From the NCBI GenBank assembly GCA_036384495.1, contig DASVMD010000040.1:1-15142 (forward strand): 15,142 bases of DNA, given 5' to 3'. Source of the stretch: JAQGHB01 sp036384495 (GTDB taxonomy: Bacteria; Patescibacteriota; Saccharimonadia; Saccharimonadales; UBA4665). The position numbers and the translations under genes were made by a program. Shown here piece by piece: positions 1-7,360 of this stretch (positions are counted from its first letter, which is position 1; every line of letters begins with the position of its first letter). A model generated the notes under the pieces. The model was not told the DNA's origin, ran no database searches, and saw only the letters and a program-made list of their open reading frames with translations.

Positions 1-958
1 TGCCATCCCAAAAAAGCGAATGGCTGTCGTGTGTAAATGCCCGGTTGCATGAGCTAAACACGTCATGATACATGTCAAAGATGCGCGCGAACCGCTCGGC
101 AATATGCAGCTCGCTAAACGGTCTTAACAGAGAGTAGTAACGTACTGAGTCACCAAAATTATGCCGAAGTACAGCCTGAAAATCCTGCTCGAATTCTAAT
201 GATTTAGAGTACTGGTGGTTTATGGCGATACCCTGATAGCGCAACGTTGGCTCACTGGCTGAACTTTCGTTAGACACAATTGCGTCACGCTGGCCGCTCA
301 AAATAGCTACCACAGTACCAACACATGCAAAAATAGCCGATATAGGAACATGACCGTTATAAGCCTCAGAATTGTCCTTGAGATCGAGTAATTGTTTATC
401 CCAAGCGCGTTCTACCCAGAGGTGCTGGCTCCCGATATGCTCAACAAGTGGACCCAGCTGGGGCCGGTGGTTAAGGCTCCAAGTGGTAAATGGTGTCTCA
501 GCGCGTTGCAAAATGTCGACGCTTACTAGTGAATCTTTGCCGCCGCCGATACCCACAAGCTTACCGGTACCTGATTGAACAGTAAGCTCTGGCAAGGAAT
601 CGCTATTGACTAGAAAATTCACTGGTGTCCGGGGATCCAAATTGTTTACATAAAAGAATTCACCGAGGCCACGCTGGTAGGTCTTATCTAAGAAATCAGC
701 AGTTTCGCGGTCCAGTAGGCCGCTCTCTACGCGAATTTGATCAGGCACAAAAACTTTATAGTAAGACACGCCAGCCATAAAAAATAGGAGCTGCAACGCA
801 CGATCCAGCACAGCCTCGTCATAATCTACGAAATCAAAATTAAACGTGTAAATCTCATGAAATTCGGGACCGTCTTCGTAGCTGTAGACGCACTTCAGTT
901 CACGAGCGGAACGGTTAAATGAGTACCGCTTAAATACAAATATCGAAGAACGGCTCAT
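1..958 (-). CDS. murL: MurL-type UDP-MurNAc-L-Ala-L-Glu epimerase (3' end beyond window)
   Basis: The minus frame opens at ATG 958 and stays open to base 1, giving about 319 residues; the C-terminus is outside the window. It reads MSRSSIFVFKRYSF at the start, a nucleotide-binding-like GIGGGKDSLVS around residues 136-145, YNGHVPISAI around 200-209, and SCNRAF...LFWDG near the visible end. These match what I recall of MurL, the ATP-dependent epimerase known from Xanthomonas that converts the terminal L-Glu of UDP-MurNAc-L-Ala-L-Glu to D-Glu (family length roughly 450 residues). The start codon overlaps the murD2 stop as ATGA (955-958), so the two are probably translationally coupled. The neighbour being a Mur ligase supports the call strongly: MurL works directly after an L-Glu-adding MurD2. 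The Cys-rich C-terminal part I would expect cannot be seen. Confidence 0.85.
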   Translation of the reverse strand, partial: MSRSSIFVFKRYSFNRSARELKCVYSYEDGPEFHEIYTFNFDFVDYDEAVLDRALQLLFFMAGVSYYKVFVPDQIRVESGLLDRETADFLDKTYQRGLGEFFYVNNLDPRTPVNFLVNSDSLPELTVQSGTGKLVGIGGGKDSLVSVDILQRAETPFTTWSLNHRPQLGPLVEHIGSQHLWVERAWDKQLLDLKDNSEAYNGHVPISAIFACVGTVVAILSGQRDAIVSNESSASEPTLRYQGIAINHQYSKSLEFEQDFQAVLRHNFGDSVRYYSLLRPFSELHIAERFARIFDMYHDVFSSCNRAFTHDSHSLFWDG

Positions 959-2259
959 AAACGCTCAACAGCCTCATTAAAATGCTTGCCTCGTTCCTCG
1001 AAGTTCTTAAACATGTCAAAACTCGCAAACCCAGGTGAAAGCACAACTGAATCTCCGGATTGTGCAAGATCAGTGGCCTCCGCAACAATTGCAGGCATAT
1101 TGTTTGCTTCGCTCAGCACAAAATTACTGATTCCGGCCTTTGTGAGTCCCTCCGCCACACGCTCCTTGGATGCTCCAATCAGAAGAATTTTTCGGATATT
1201 TACGCTTTCTTTTTCGATACCTTGAATGAGCTCCCCTAGATCAAGCCCACGCTCGTAGCCTCCTATGATCATCACTTTAGGGCCTGGAATCGCAGTAATA
1301 GCTGCTGCGCTTGACGCAGGGCCGGTAGCGAACGAATCGTTATAGTAGTGAATACCGTTAACGGTGCGTCGTAGCTCAATGCGAAACGGCAGCCCACTGA
1401 AGCTGGTTAGCACTGATCGCAAGGCTTCAACATCTTGAGTGATTTGCCAGACTGCCGTCGCGGCCGCGCAGACATTTTGCCAGTTGTGTTCGCCAATTAG
1501 CTTGAGCTCATCGGTTTTACAGATAGCATGACTCTCAATCACAACACTACGGTTTTCGATAGTCGCTCCTGGCTCGGCAAAATAAGGAATTTTGTGCCCA
1601 CTGCTTCGGCTGGCGAGCAACTCAGATGCCGGATTATTTACGTAGTAAACAGTGATGTCGCTGGGTTTTTGGTGCATAAAGAGGCGACTTTTAGCTGTTA
1701 AATACTCAGCTTCATCCTTGTGCCAATCCAAATGCTCGGCCACAACCATCAAACATACCGCAATATGCGGCGAATACTGGATGTCGATCAACTGAAAACT
1801 GGACAACTCCAGGACCACCCAATCGTCGGGCTGGATGTCGTTTTTGAGGAGCTCCAACGCCGGAATACCGATGTTACCGCCCAGATGCACGCGCTTGCCG
1901 GCCGCTTCCAGCATTTTGGCAATCAGCGTGGAAGTGGTGCCTTTGCCCTTGGTGCCGGTCACGCCAATAATGTTCTGAGTGGGGCTGACCTTAAAAAATT
2001 CGTTCACGTTAGAGGTGACTTTGCTCAGAATATCCGGCGAATTAGCCTCCACAATACGCTGCGGATGCACAAACGGGGAGCGCACAATCAGATCAAAAGT
2101 GTCCAAGTCGGCTAAATAATCGGTGCCGAGGTGCGACGTAACGCCGTCCGGAACAGATACAGCCTCGTTTTGGTCGCAAATAGTGATCTCATTGCCATCG
2201 CGCCAGTAGTCGTAGGCAGCGTGCCCCTCAAGGCCAAATCCAAGAATTGCAATCTTCAT
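955..2259 (-). CDS. murD2: UDP-MurNAc-L-alanine--L-glutamate ligase (MurD2-type Mur ligase)
   Basis: A 434-residue cytoplasmic Mur ligase, of normal MurD length. Seen in order: N-terminal Rossmann-like motif GFGLEG (7-12); ATP-binding loop TGTKGKGTT (101-109), whose Gly after GK recalls FolC rather than classic MurD; ELSSFQL (151-157); AEHLDWH (174-180); a likely carbamylated Lys at 190 in LTAKSRLF; NDSFATGP (308-315); and GGYERGLD (333-340). Classic MurD adds D-Glu to UDP-MurNAc-L-Ala. Because murL overlaps its stop codon, the MurD2 reaction (adding L-Glu, later epimerised by MurL) is the better inference; the ligand itself cannot be read from sequence. Start ATG 2259 is preceded by a -10-like GATACT with six bases between, suggesting a leaderless message. 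The 5' third of the gene (above about 1830) is noticeably richer in G+C than the rest. Confidence 0.9.
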   Translation of the reverse strand: MKIAILGFGLEGHAAYDYWRDGNEITICDQNEAVSVPDGVTSHLGTDYLADLDTFDLIVRSPFVHPQRIVEANSPDILSKVTSNVNEFFKVSPTQNIIGVTGTKGKGTTSTLIAKMLEAAGKRVHLGGNIGIPALELLKNDIQPDDWVVLELSSFQLIDIQYSPHIAVCLMVVAEHLDWHKDEAEYLTAKSRLFMHQKPSDITVYYVNNPASELLASRSSGHKIPYFAEPGATIENRSVVIESHAICKTDELKLIGEHNWQNVCAAATAVWQITQDVEALRSVLTSFSGLPFRIELRRTVNGIHYYNDSFATGPASSAAAITAIPGPKVMIIGGYERGLDLGELIQGIEKESVNIRKILLIGASKERVAEGLTKAGISNFVLSEANNMPAIVAEATDLAQSGDSVVLSPGFASFDMFKNFEERGKHFNEAVERL

Positions 2260-2265
2260 ACCAGT

Positions 2266-2294
2266 AGTATCCGGTATCTGGGGCTCACAGGCAA
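2266..2294 (-). promoter_or_regulatory. Candidate leaderless promoter of murD2
   Basis: Read on the minus strand, TTGCCT (2294-2289), a 17-base spacer and GATACT (2271-2266) lie before ACTGGT and the ATG at 2259. Initiation would fall at or within a base or two of the start codon. It sits in the 44-base gap after the response regulator gene, so murD2-murL could be transcribed independently of it. Confidence 0.45.
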
Positions 2295-2303
2295 GAGGCA
2301 GGC

Positions 2304-2672
2304 TTAGGTGGCCAGCTGCTTTTTAACCAGTTCGGCCACCTGGCGAGGCGTCATATCGGCTTTTAAGATTACCGCATCAACGCCCAGTTCTTTCACTTTT
2401 GGCGGAATCTCCTGCTCGCCCACATTGGTCAAAATAATAACTTTGAGCGTCTTGCCAAACGGCGTGGCCCGCAGTTTTTCGAGCATCTGATCACCGGTCA
2501 TTATGGGCATCATCAGGTCCAGCAGGATGATATCGGGCTTCATGCTGTCAATCAGCTCCAGCCCCAATTTGCCGTTTTCGGCCGTCTGGACATCATAGCC
2601 CTCAGCCTCAAACTTAAAGCGGTACATTTGCGAGATGGCTTGGTCGTCTTCGATAATTGCGATTTTTGGCAT
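2304..2672 (-). CDS. Single-domain response regulator (CheY-like receiver)
   Basis: The 122-residue product is a receiver domain and nothing else. The acidic pair is E8/D9 (IIEDD), the phospho-acceptor is D52 in LLDLMMP, the switch Thr is T82 (ILTN) and the conserved Lys is K104 (ILKAD), so all residues needed for phosphotransfer are present. There is no output domain; such proteins act by protein-protein contact or as phosphorelay intermediates. It is the first gene of the leftward group before murD2 and murL. The histidine kinase at 4942-7143 is the only kinase in view and a plausible partner, but it is neither adjacent nor on the same strand, so that pairing is inference. No Shine-Dalgarno is seen before ATG 2672. 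Confidence 0.93.
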   Translation of the reverse strand: MPKIAIIEDDQAISQMYRFKFEAEGYDVQTAENGKLGLELIDSMKPDIILLDLMMPIMTGDQMLEKLRATPFGKTLKVIILTNVGEQEIPPKVKELGVDAVILKADMTPRQVAELVKKQLAT

Positions 2673-2678
2673 AGCTAC

Positions 2679-2684
2679 AGTGTA
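2679..2684 (-). promoter_or_regulatory. Candidate -10 box, leaderless, response regulator gene
   Basis: On the minus strand TACACT is followed by six bases (GTAGCT) and then ATG 2672. The spacing is identical to the -10-like boxes before murD2, the histidine kinase and the TraG-like ATPase. No convincing -35 is seen. Confidence 0.4.
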
Positions 2685-2746
2685 GCATTATCTAATTGAC
2701 AGCATAAGCAAAATAATAATCGACCCGCATAAGGTAAATTATGTAA

Positions 2747-2752
2747 TATAAT
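2747..2752 (+). promoter_or_regulatory. Consensus -10 box (TATAAT) of the gene at 2763
   Basis: A perfect TATAAT ends ten bases before ATG 2763, so the expected start of transcription leaves a leader of only about three bases. No good -35 match is found 16-18 bases upstream, and there is no Shine-Dalgarno. The region 2673-2762 therefore looks like a divergent promoter pair. Confidence 0.55.
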
Positions 2753-2762
2753 AACGTAAACC

Positions 2763-3917
2763 ATGACCGAAACACATACCACAGCCCACAATCTAGAGCC
2801 GCAGTACAATAATTATCTGCAAACGTTACAGCGGTACGAAGACCCCTTTAGGACGTTCCACCCTATTGGCGTAAGAGATCAACAACAATTTGAAGCTTAC
2901 CAGTCCGATCCAGGAACAGTGAGCCTGCAAGGTGTCCCTTCGTTGGTGCCACTAGAGAGTGCATCGAATATGGTTGAGGTCGCCCGGGTGCTAGAGAATG
3001 TTCGCAAGATTGACCCCCAAGCTAAAGACAACCATATTTTGGTAGGAATTGTCCCCGCTCAGTTCATTGCTGAGCACATTGAAGAAGCCGGTCAATCCGT
3101 TGGAGGCGGCAAAACATTTGTGCTCTGCGAGTACGATACCGATACTCCGGCTACAGAAGTATTGCAAGACCAGGCAATTCGGGCGCGCTTACACCCCTTG
3201 CTACATCCAATCACGCAGTCCGAAGCAGCACTTAATTTTTTTGAGGCTACCGGCACAGTTTTAACGGACTATAGACTTCAGCCCACCGTACGCCTAAAGA
3301 CGGTTATTGAAGAGCAACGCGTACCGCCTGTTGACACTCAAGAGGATGGCGGAACGATTAATCTTCGGCTAGGCGGCAGCTTCTCTGATGATGAGAAAAG
3401 TCAGATATGGGAATTATTCCGGCAAAGATTCACCGACATATCAGATAATCTACCAGTTCGCTTAGAAGAAGATGAAGCGTCAACGATGGAACTGCTTGAA
3501 GATCCTCGCTATGGTTTTTCCTACAGGTTAGAGCCGGATGGACGGATAAGTTGTGTGGCCTTGTTCACCTTAGAACGGGAAGCGTACCCATGGATTAACC
3601 CAGAATTTCTTGATACTCGAAGCAGTATGCTTAAGCAGAAGCCATCCACAAAAAATGCATTGGAGATATTCGTGCCGGGAGTTGCTGCCTATCAAAGAGA
3701 AGGGTTACAGGCCTCGGAGGCAGTTATGCGAAAGATTGTAGATGCTTGTGCAGCCTCTGGAGCTTCGGCTTTAGCTTTTCGATTTGAATGTACCGATGTT
3801 TCAAGTCGTTACATCCCACGACTTGCCGGTTCGGCTATTGCGCATAACACGCACACCCAGCTGCTTCAAACGCAGCTGCTGGCGCAAAAAGAGTACGCCG
3901 TATTAGAGCTAAACTAG
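2763..3917 (+). CDS. Unrecognised protein, possible GNAT-like C-terminal domain
   Basis: A 384-residue soluble protein; I do not recognise the family. No signal peptide or membrane segment is visible. The N-terminal half is acidic and rich in Gln and Glu. From about residue 200 the pattern is suggestive of an N-acyltransferase fold: SFSDDEKSQIWELFRQRF, then SYRLEPDGRISCVALFTLE (a beta hairpin as in GNAT strands 2-4), then a helix-strand alternation ending AYQREGLQASEAVMRKIVDACAA. No clear acetyl-CoA loop (Q/RxxGxG/A) can be pointed to, so catalytic activity is uncertain. It converges on the DUF2156 gene with only two bases between the stop codons, leaving no room for a separate terminator. 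Confidence is high that it is a gene and low for the function. Confidence 0.8.
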   Translation: MTETHTTAHNLEPQYNNYLQTLQRYEDPFRTFHPIGVRDQQQFEAYQSDPGTVSLQGVPSLVPLESASNMVEVARVLENVRKIDPQAKDNHILVGIVPAQFIAEHIEEAGQSVGGGKTFVLCEYDTDTPATEVLQDQAIRARLHPLLHPITQSEAALNFFEATGTVLTDYRLQPTVRLKTVIEEQRVPPVDTQEDGGTINLRLGGSFSDDEKSQIWELFRQRFTDISDNLPVRLEEDEASTMELLEDPRYGFSYRLEPDGRISCVALFTLEREAYPWINPEFLDTRSSMLKQKPSTKNALEIFVPGVAAYQREGLQASEAVMRKIVDACAASGASALAFRFECTDVSSRYIPRLAGSAIAHNTHTQLLQTQLLAQKEYAVLELN

Positions 3918-3919
3918 CT

Positions 3920-4888
3920 TTAGAGTTTCGTAATATTGTATTTCTTGTAGAAGGTCACGGGGTTCAGATAGCTTTTATGATGGCGCAAGCCCTCAAGCCC
4001 CATATCTTGCTCGGCATTAAATAATTGTATGCCCTCAGTTTTGAGGCGAGTAGCGGTAACGTAAGCCATAAAATCAAACAGCCGTTTATACTCACCGTTA
4101 GATTTGATATGGTTTCCGAGCGCAATACTGTCGCGCGAGTGGGGAACATGGTAAATCGAGAACGCTTGCAGTTTTCCTTCGATAAACAGGCCAAGACAGC
4201 GATGTTTAATCGGCAAAATGTGCTGCAACTGAAAAAGCCTGTCAATTGCAATGGCGTCAACTTTGTACTCATCATTCGCGCCGTCGGCAAAAGAGGTAAT
4301 ATGCGACCAGGTGTGCATGGAGTTAATTATCAGCAGCACATCTTGCTCCTTCGAGAGATCCAACTCCTTAATAACCGACTCGTGGCTGTAATTCTTGATA
4401 ACGTAGCTAATCTGGTAGCGGAAATTTTCATATTTTTTACCGCTTCTCTGAATAAGGGTGTCAATGTCGAGGATGTAGTCTCTGTTATCGGCATCTTCAA
4501 CGATGCTGTAACGCTCAGGATGCTCGAGAGCACTTACGAAATAGTCCGGCACCATCAGCAGCGTGCCCGTATTAAGCCAAGTAAAGAGCTGCTCTAGTGT
4601 GTTATCTGCATCGCTATCGCCCAAAACTGTATACCAGGTGCCATCAAGTTGATTTTCGTAAATACTTCCGGATATTCTCAGTACAATGTTGCCATTGAGC
4701 CAGCAAAATGCCAGACCGGTATTGCCCGCCATCCAAACCATCAGATTGTTAAGCGCAAAATCACAGTGTTGCGGAAAACGTGAAATGAAATCTTGGTACT
4801 CAGTAAAATGCTCGGGCCCAAATTTCTCAAAAACAAGATGATCGTCGATTTGCTTTTTAGTCTTGCTCAATTTCGTCAGGAACGCCAT
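3920..4888 (-). CDS. DUF2156 / phosphatidylglycerol lysyltransferase C-terminal-like protein
   Basis: The 322-residue product carries features of DUF2156, the tandem GNAT-like domain that forms the catalytic part of MprF-type aminoacyl-phosphatidylglycerol synthases. Seen: LVFEKFGPEHF near the start, FALNNLMVW (44-52), YILDIDTLIQRSGKKYENFR around 138-157, LFIEGKLQAFSIYHV (234-248) and the C-terminal signature NAEQDMGLEGLRHHKSYLNP (291-310) followed by KKYNI. There is no membrane flippase domain, so this is the soluble stand-alone form. Members can use aminoacyl-tRNA as donor; the acceptor here is unknown (lipid, wall precursor or protein). Start ATG 4888 is divergent from the histidine kinase gene with a 53-base gap; no strong Shine-Dalgarno is seen. 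Confidence 0.8.
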   Translation of the reverse strand: MAFLTKLSKTKKQIDDHLVFEKFGPEHFTEYQDFISRFPQHCDFALNNLMVWMAGNTGLAFCWLNGNIVLRISGSIYENQLDGTWYTVLGDSDADNTLEQLFTWLNTGTLLMVPDYFVSALEHPERYSIVEDADNRDYILDIDTLIQRSGKKYENFRYQISYVIKNYSHESVIKELDLSKEQDVLLIINSMHTWSHITSFADGANDEYKVDAIAIDRLFQLQHILPIKHRCLGLFIEGKLQAFSIYHVPHSRDSIALGNHIKSNGEYKRLFDFMAYVTATRLKTEGIQLFNAEQDMGLEGLRHHKSYLNPVTFYKKYNITKL

Positions 4889-4929
4889 ACTTTAACCATT
4901 AGCTCTATATTTCGTTACCTATTTGTTTT

Positions 4930-4935
4930 TATGAT
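4930..4935 (+). promoter_or_regulatory. Candidate leaderless -10 box of histidine kinase gene
   Basis: TATGAT (5 of 6 to consensus) is followed by CCAGAT and then ATG 4942. The six-base gap puts the expected transcription start on or next to the A of the start codon. No Shine-Dalgarno and no clear -35 are visible. Confidence 0.45.
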
Positions 4936-4941
4936 CCAGAT

Positions 4942-7143
4942 ATGAATATAACACACATTTTAACCCTGACCATTTCAATAGCCTCTTTGGCGTCATTAAG
5001 CATATTGGCTTCGCTGTTGTTTATTGGTGCACGCCGGACTTCCCGCTATTTCTTGGCATTTATTATTGTGCTCTTATTGTGGCTGTTCCCGCAGTTTTTG
5101 GCGCAGTTCATCTTTTATAATGATGAGTCCATAGCAAATATATTTTTAAGGATATCGTTATTGATCTCGGGGTTTGTTGTTCCATTCCTTGGGTTGTTTA
5201 TTCGAGAGCTTCTGCGTGGTAAAAAAGTTGCTGCGCTCAGGATGCTGAGTTTTATACTGCCAATTCTTGGCGTACTAACAGCATTTTCCCCGCTTACTAT
5301 TAACTCTTCCATTAATGGAATCGCTGTCACCAGTAGCGCGCCCTTTTACTATTTGTTGATATACGGGGTGTTTCTCGGCTTTATTATCAGTATCTTCTCA
5401 ATTCGGCGCTACGAACGTGCCAGCAAAAACAATACTAACGATAAGCGAGCTATGTATTACCTGAGGCAATCGTTATTGCTCGCGGTAGGGCTTAATATCA
5501 TTGGGGCAGCCTTCTTCTCTAATTCTGAGTGGTCTCAAGTGCTTACACCGCTGTCGATGGCGGTTATGACTTCAATTATTTACATTGCTATTTTCAAGCA
5601 CCGTCTTTTTGATATCCGGCTTATTGTTACTCGAACAATCGCTTACTTGTTACTCGTATCTACCCTAACCGCTCTGTACGCTGCGCTAGTCTTTGCGCTA
5701 ACTGTAGCTATTTTTTCAAACTCAAGCCAGCTCGTCCAAAAGGCCATTCCGCTTGGTGCTGCGCTTCTTATTGCTGCGACGGCGCCATACTTTAAGCGAC
5801 TATTCGACCGTGTTACCAACAAAATATTCTATCGAGACGCCTATGACCCCCAAGAGCTTCTCGATAAATTCAATAAAACCCTCGTTAACCACATAGACAT
5901 GCAGCCACTCCTTAAGCGGGCAACAAGCGTTATTGAGGAGTACCTTAAGAGCCAATTTTGTTGGGTCGGTGTCGTAACAACCGATCGAGCAAAGCTAAGA
6001 GTTATTGGTACATCAGAATCTTTATTTACCGAAAATGAAGCGCAGCTTATTAGGGAAGAGCTGTCGACAATCGGGCAAAAAGTTTTTACTACGGAGTCTA
6101 TTGGCCAAACGCACGAAAAGGTCCGAAGTATTCTTCGCAAGCACGATATAGCCCTGGTAGCGCGACTAATGACAGGCACTGGATCGCGACAAACCGCCAT
6201 TGCTTACCTCATGCTTGGTCCCAAGAAAAGTGGCAATACCTACAGTAAGCAAGATTTGCAGATTATTGAAATCGTTGCTAACGAGCTAGTCATTGCCATC
6301 CAAAACGCTCTTCGCTTCCAAGAAATCGAGAACTTTAACGCCACGCTGCAGCAACGCGTCGAAGAGGCCACCCGCAAGCTCCGCCGGGCCAACGAAAAGC
6401 TCAAGGCGCTCGACGAAACCAAAGACGACTTCATAAGCATGGCATCGCACCAGCTCCGGACGCCGCTGACCAGCGTTAAGGGTTACCTGAGCATGATTTT
6501 GGACGGCGATGTCGGTAAAGTCTCGCCGGCTCAAAAAGAGATGATCGGCCAGGCCTTTTCTAGCTCGCAGCGCATGGTGTACCTGATTGCCGATCTGTTA
6601 AACGTCTCGCGCCTCAAGACTGGCAAGTTCGTGATTGAGCCCAAGCCGGTTAATCTGGCTGATCTGGTGGAGCAGGAGCTCAGCCAGCTCGACGAAACCG
6701 CCAAAACCCACTCTCTGGATCTGCAGTACGACAAGCCCAAAGACTTCCTCGATCTGATGCTCGACGAGACTAAAATCCGCCAGGTGGTCATGAACTTTGT
6801 TGATAACGCCATCTATTACACCCCTGTTGGCGGCAAAATTACCGTCCGGCTGGCTGAGACTCCAACACACGTCGAGCTGCGCGTCGAAGACAACGGCATC
6901 GGCGTGCCCAAACAGGAGCAGCCGCACCTGTTCACCAAGTTCTATCGCGCCGGCAACGCTCGCAAAGCCCGCCCCGACGGTACCGGCCTCGGCCTCTTCA
7001 TGGCCAAAAAAGTCATAATCGCCCAAGGCGGCTCGCTGATCTTCGAGAGCCAGCAAGACAAGGGGAGTACGTTTGGGTTTGTGTTTGGGAAGCATCGGTT
7101 GGCGGTGCCTACAAACACTTCCTCGACCGCAGTAAAATCCTAA
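4942..7143 (+). CDS. Multi-pass membrane sensor histidine kinase with GAF-like domain
   Basis: A 733-residue sensor kinase. Residues 1 to about 285 form eight or nine hydrophobic segments, an N-terminal membrane sensor. About 305-460 has the look of a GAF domain (SQFCWVGVVTT, AYLMLGPKKSG, LQIIEIVANELVIAIQNA). A coiled coil follows (462-495), then the dimerisation/phospho-acceptor domain with H503 in MASHQLRTPLTS, then the ATPase domain with N622 in the N box, DNGIGVP (650-656) and GTGLGL (680-685). All catalytic motifs are intact. The coding style changes at about base 6335, exactly where the coiled coil begins: upstream is A+T-rich, downstream G+C-rich with many CTG, GCC and CTC codons. This suggests a sensor and a kinase core of different history joined at the linker. 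No adjacent response regulator; the receiver at 2304-2672 is a candidate partner. Confidence 0.93.
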   Translation: MNITHILTLTISIASLASLSILASLLFIGARRTSRYFLAFIIVLLLWLFPQFLAQFIFYNDESIANIFLRISLLISGFVVPFLGLFIRELLRGKKVAALRMLSFILPILGVLTAFSPLTINSSINGIAVTSSAPFYYLLIYGVFLGFIISIFSIRRYERASKNNTNDKRAMYYLRQSLLLAVGLNIIGAAFFSNSEWSQVLTPLSMAVMTSIIYIAIFKHRLFDIRLIVTRTIAYLLLVSTLTALYAALVFALTVAIFSNSSQLVQKAIPLGAALLIAATAPYFKRLFDRVTNKIFYRDAYDPQELLDKFNKTLVNHIDMQPLLKRATSVIEEYLKSQFCWVGVVTTDRAKLRVIGTSESLFTENEAQLIREELSTIGQKVFTTESIGQTHEKVRSILRKHDIALVARLMTGTGSRQTAIAYLMLGPKKSGNTYSKQDLQIIEIVANELVIAIQNALRFQEIENFNATLQQRVEEATRKLRRANEKLKALDETKDDFISMASHQLRTPLTSVKGYLSMILDGDVGKVSPAQKEMIGQAFSSSQRMVYLIADLLNVSRLKTGKFVIEPKPVNLADLVEQELSQLDETAKTHSLDLQYDKPKDFLDLMLDETKIRQVVMNFVDNAIYYTPVGGKITVRLAETPTHVELRVEDNGIGVPKQEQPHLFTKFYRAGNARKARPDGTGLGLFMAKKVIIAQGGSLIFESQQDKGSTFGFVFGKHRLAVPTNTSSTAVKS

Positions 7144-7152
7144 GACAGATAC

Positions 7153-7181
7153 TTGCTTATTAAGTAAAATTATAGTATAAT
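7153..7181 (+). promoter_or_regulatory. Sigma-70-type promoter of the G+C-rich cassette
   Basis: TTGCTT (7153-7158), a 17-base spacer and a perfect TATAAT (7176-7181) form the best promoter in the window. Transcription should start near 7188, giving a leader of about 170 bases before ATG 7361, unlike the leaderless pattern of neighbouring genes. Confidence 0.75.
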
Positions 7182-7199
7182 CTATCAGGTTTGTGATAG
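7182..7199 (+). promoter_or_regulatory. Dyad over the transcription start (candidate operator)
   Basis: CTATCA, six bases, TGATAG is a perfect 6+6 inverted repeat lying directly after the -10 box and spanning the predicted +1. That position is typical of a repressor site. It could instead form a hairpin in read-through RNA from the kinase gene. No T-tract follows, so it is not a terminator. Confidence 0.4.
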
Positions 7200-7241
7200 C
7201 CCTTTGGTTTGTGTGCTTTACGAAGTTGAGCATAAGAACGA

Positions 7242-7336
7242 GAGGACTCAGCTTTGAGTGCTCACGCGGGAGTGGCTTTGGCTGCTCATCAGGGAGGTTT
7301 CCGATATAACCACCCCGGCTATGCGACCGTCTCGCA
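7242..7336 (+). ncRNA. Structured 5' leader with four consecutive hairpins
   Basis: Four local stem-loops can be drawn: ACTCA/TGAGT (7246-7250 with 7255-7259); GAGTGGC/GCTGCTC (7270-7276 with 7281-7287, two G-U pairs, loop TTTG); GGGAGGTT/AACCACCC (7292-7299 with 7308-7315, one mismatch); TGCGA/TCGCA (7322-7326 with 7332-7336). The Shine-Dalgarno AAGGAG at 7351-7356 lies just after the last. The arrangement suggests a regulatory or stabilising leader. I do not recognise a known riboswitch class, and no terminator or alternative anti-SD fold is obvious. Confidence 0.5.
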
Positions 7337-7360
7337 CATCGAACATTAACAAGGAGACTC

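Noticed and set aside
955..960. UGA reassigned to glycine
   Set aside because: murD2 ends in TGA exactly where murL starts (ATGA) and at the right family length, so UGA is a normal stop.
3385..3398. Second hammerhead-like core CTGATGATGAGAAA
   Set aside because: Only three bases separate CTGATGA from GAAA, so stem II cannot form, and no stem I or III is found; the bases are ordinary codons of the gene at 2763.
7270..7292. Minus-strand CTGATGA followed by a hairpin in the cassette leader, a possible 5' partner ribozyme
   Set aside because: The hairpin is followed by CCGCG instead of GAAA and no cleavage-site strand pairs correctly; the hairpin is better explained as part of the plus-strand leader.
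7188..7360. tRNA or known riboswitch in the cassette leader
   Set aside because: No cloverleaf, T-loop or known aptamer core could be fitted; only local hairpins are supported.
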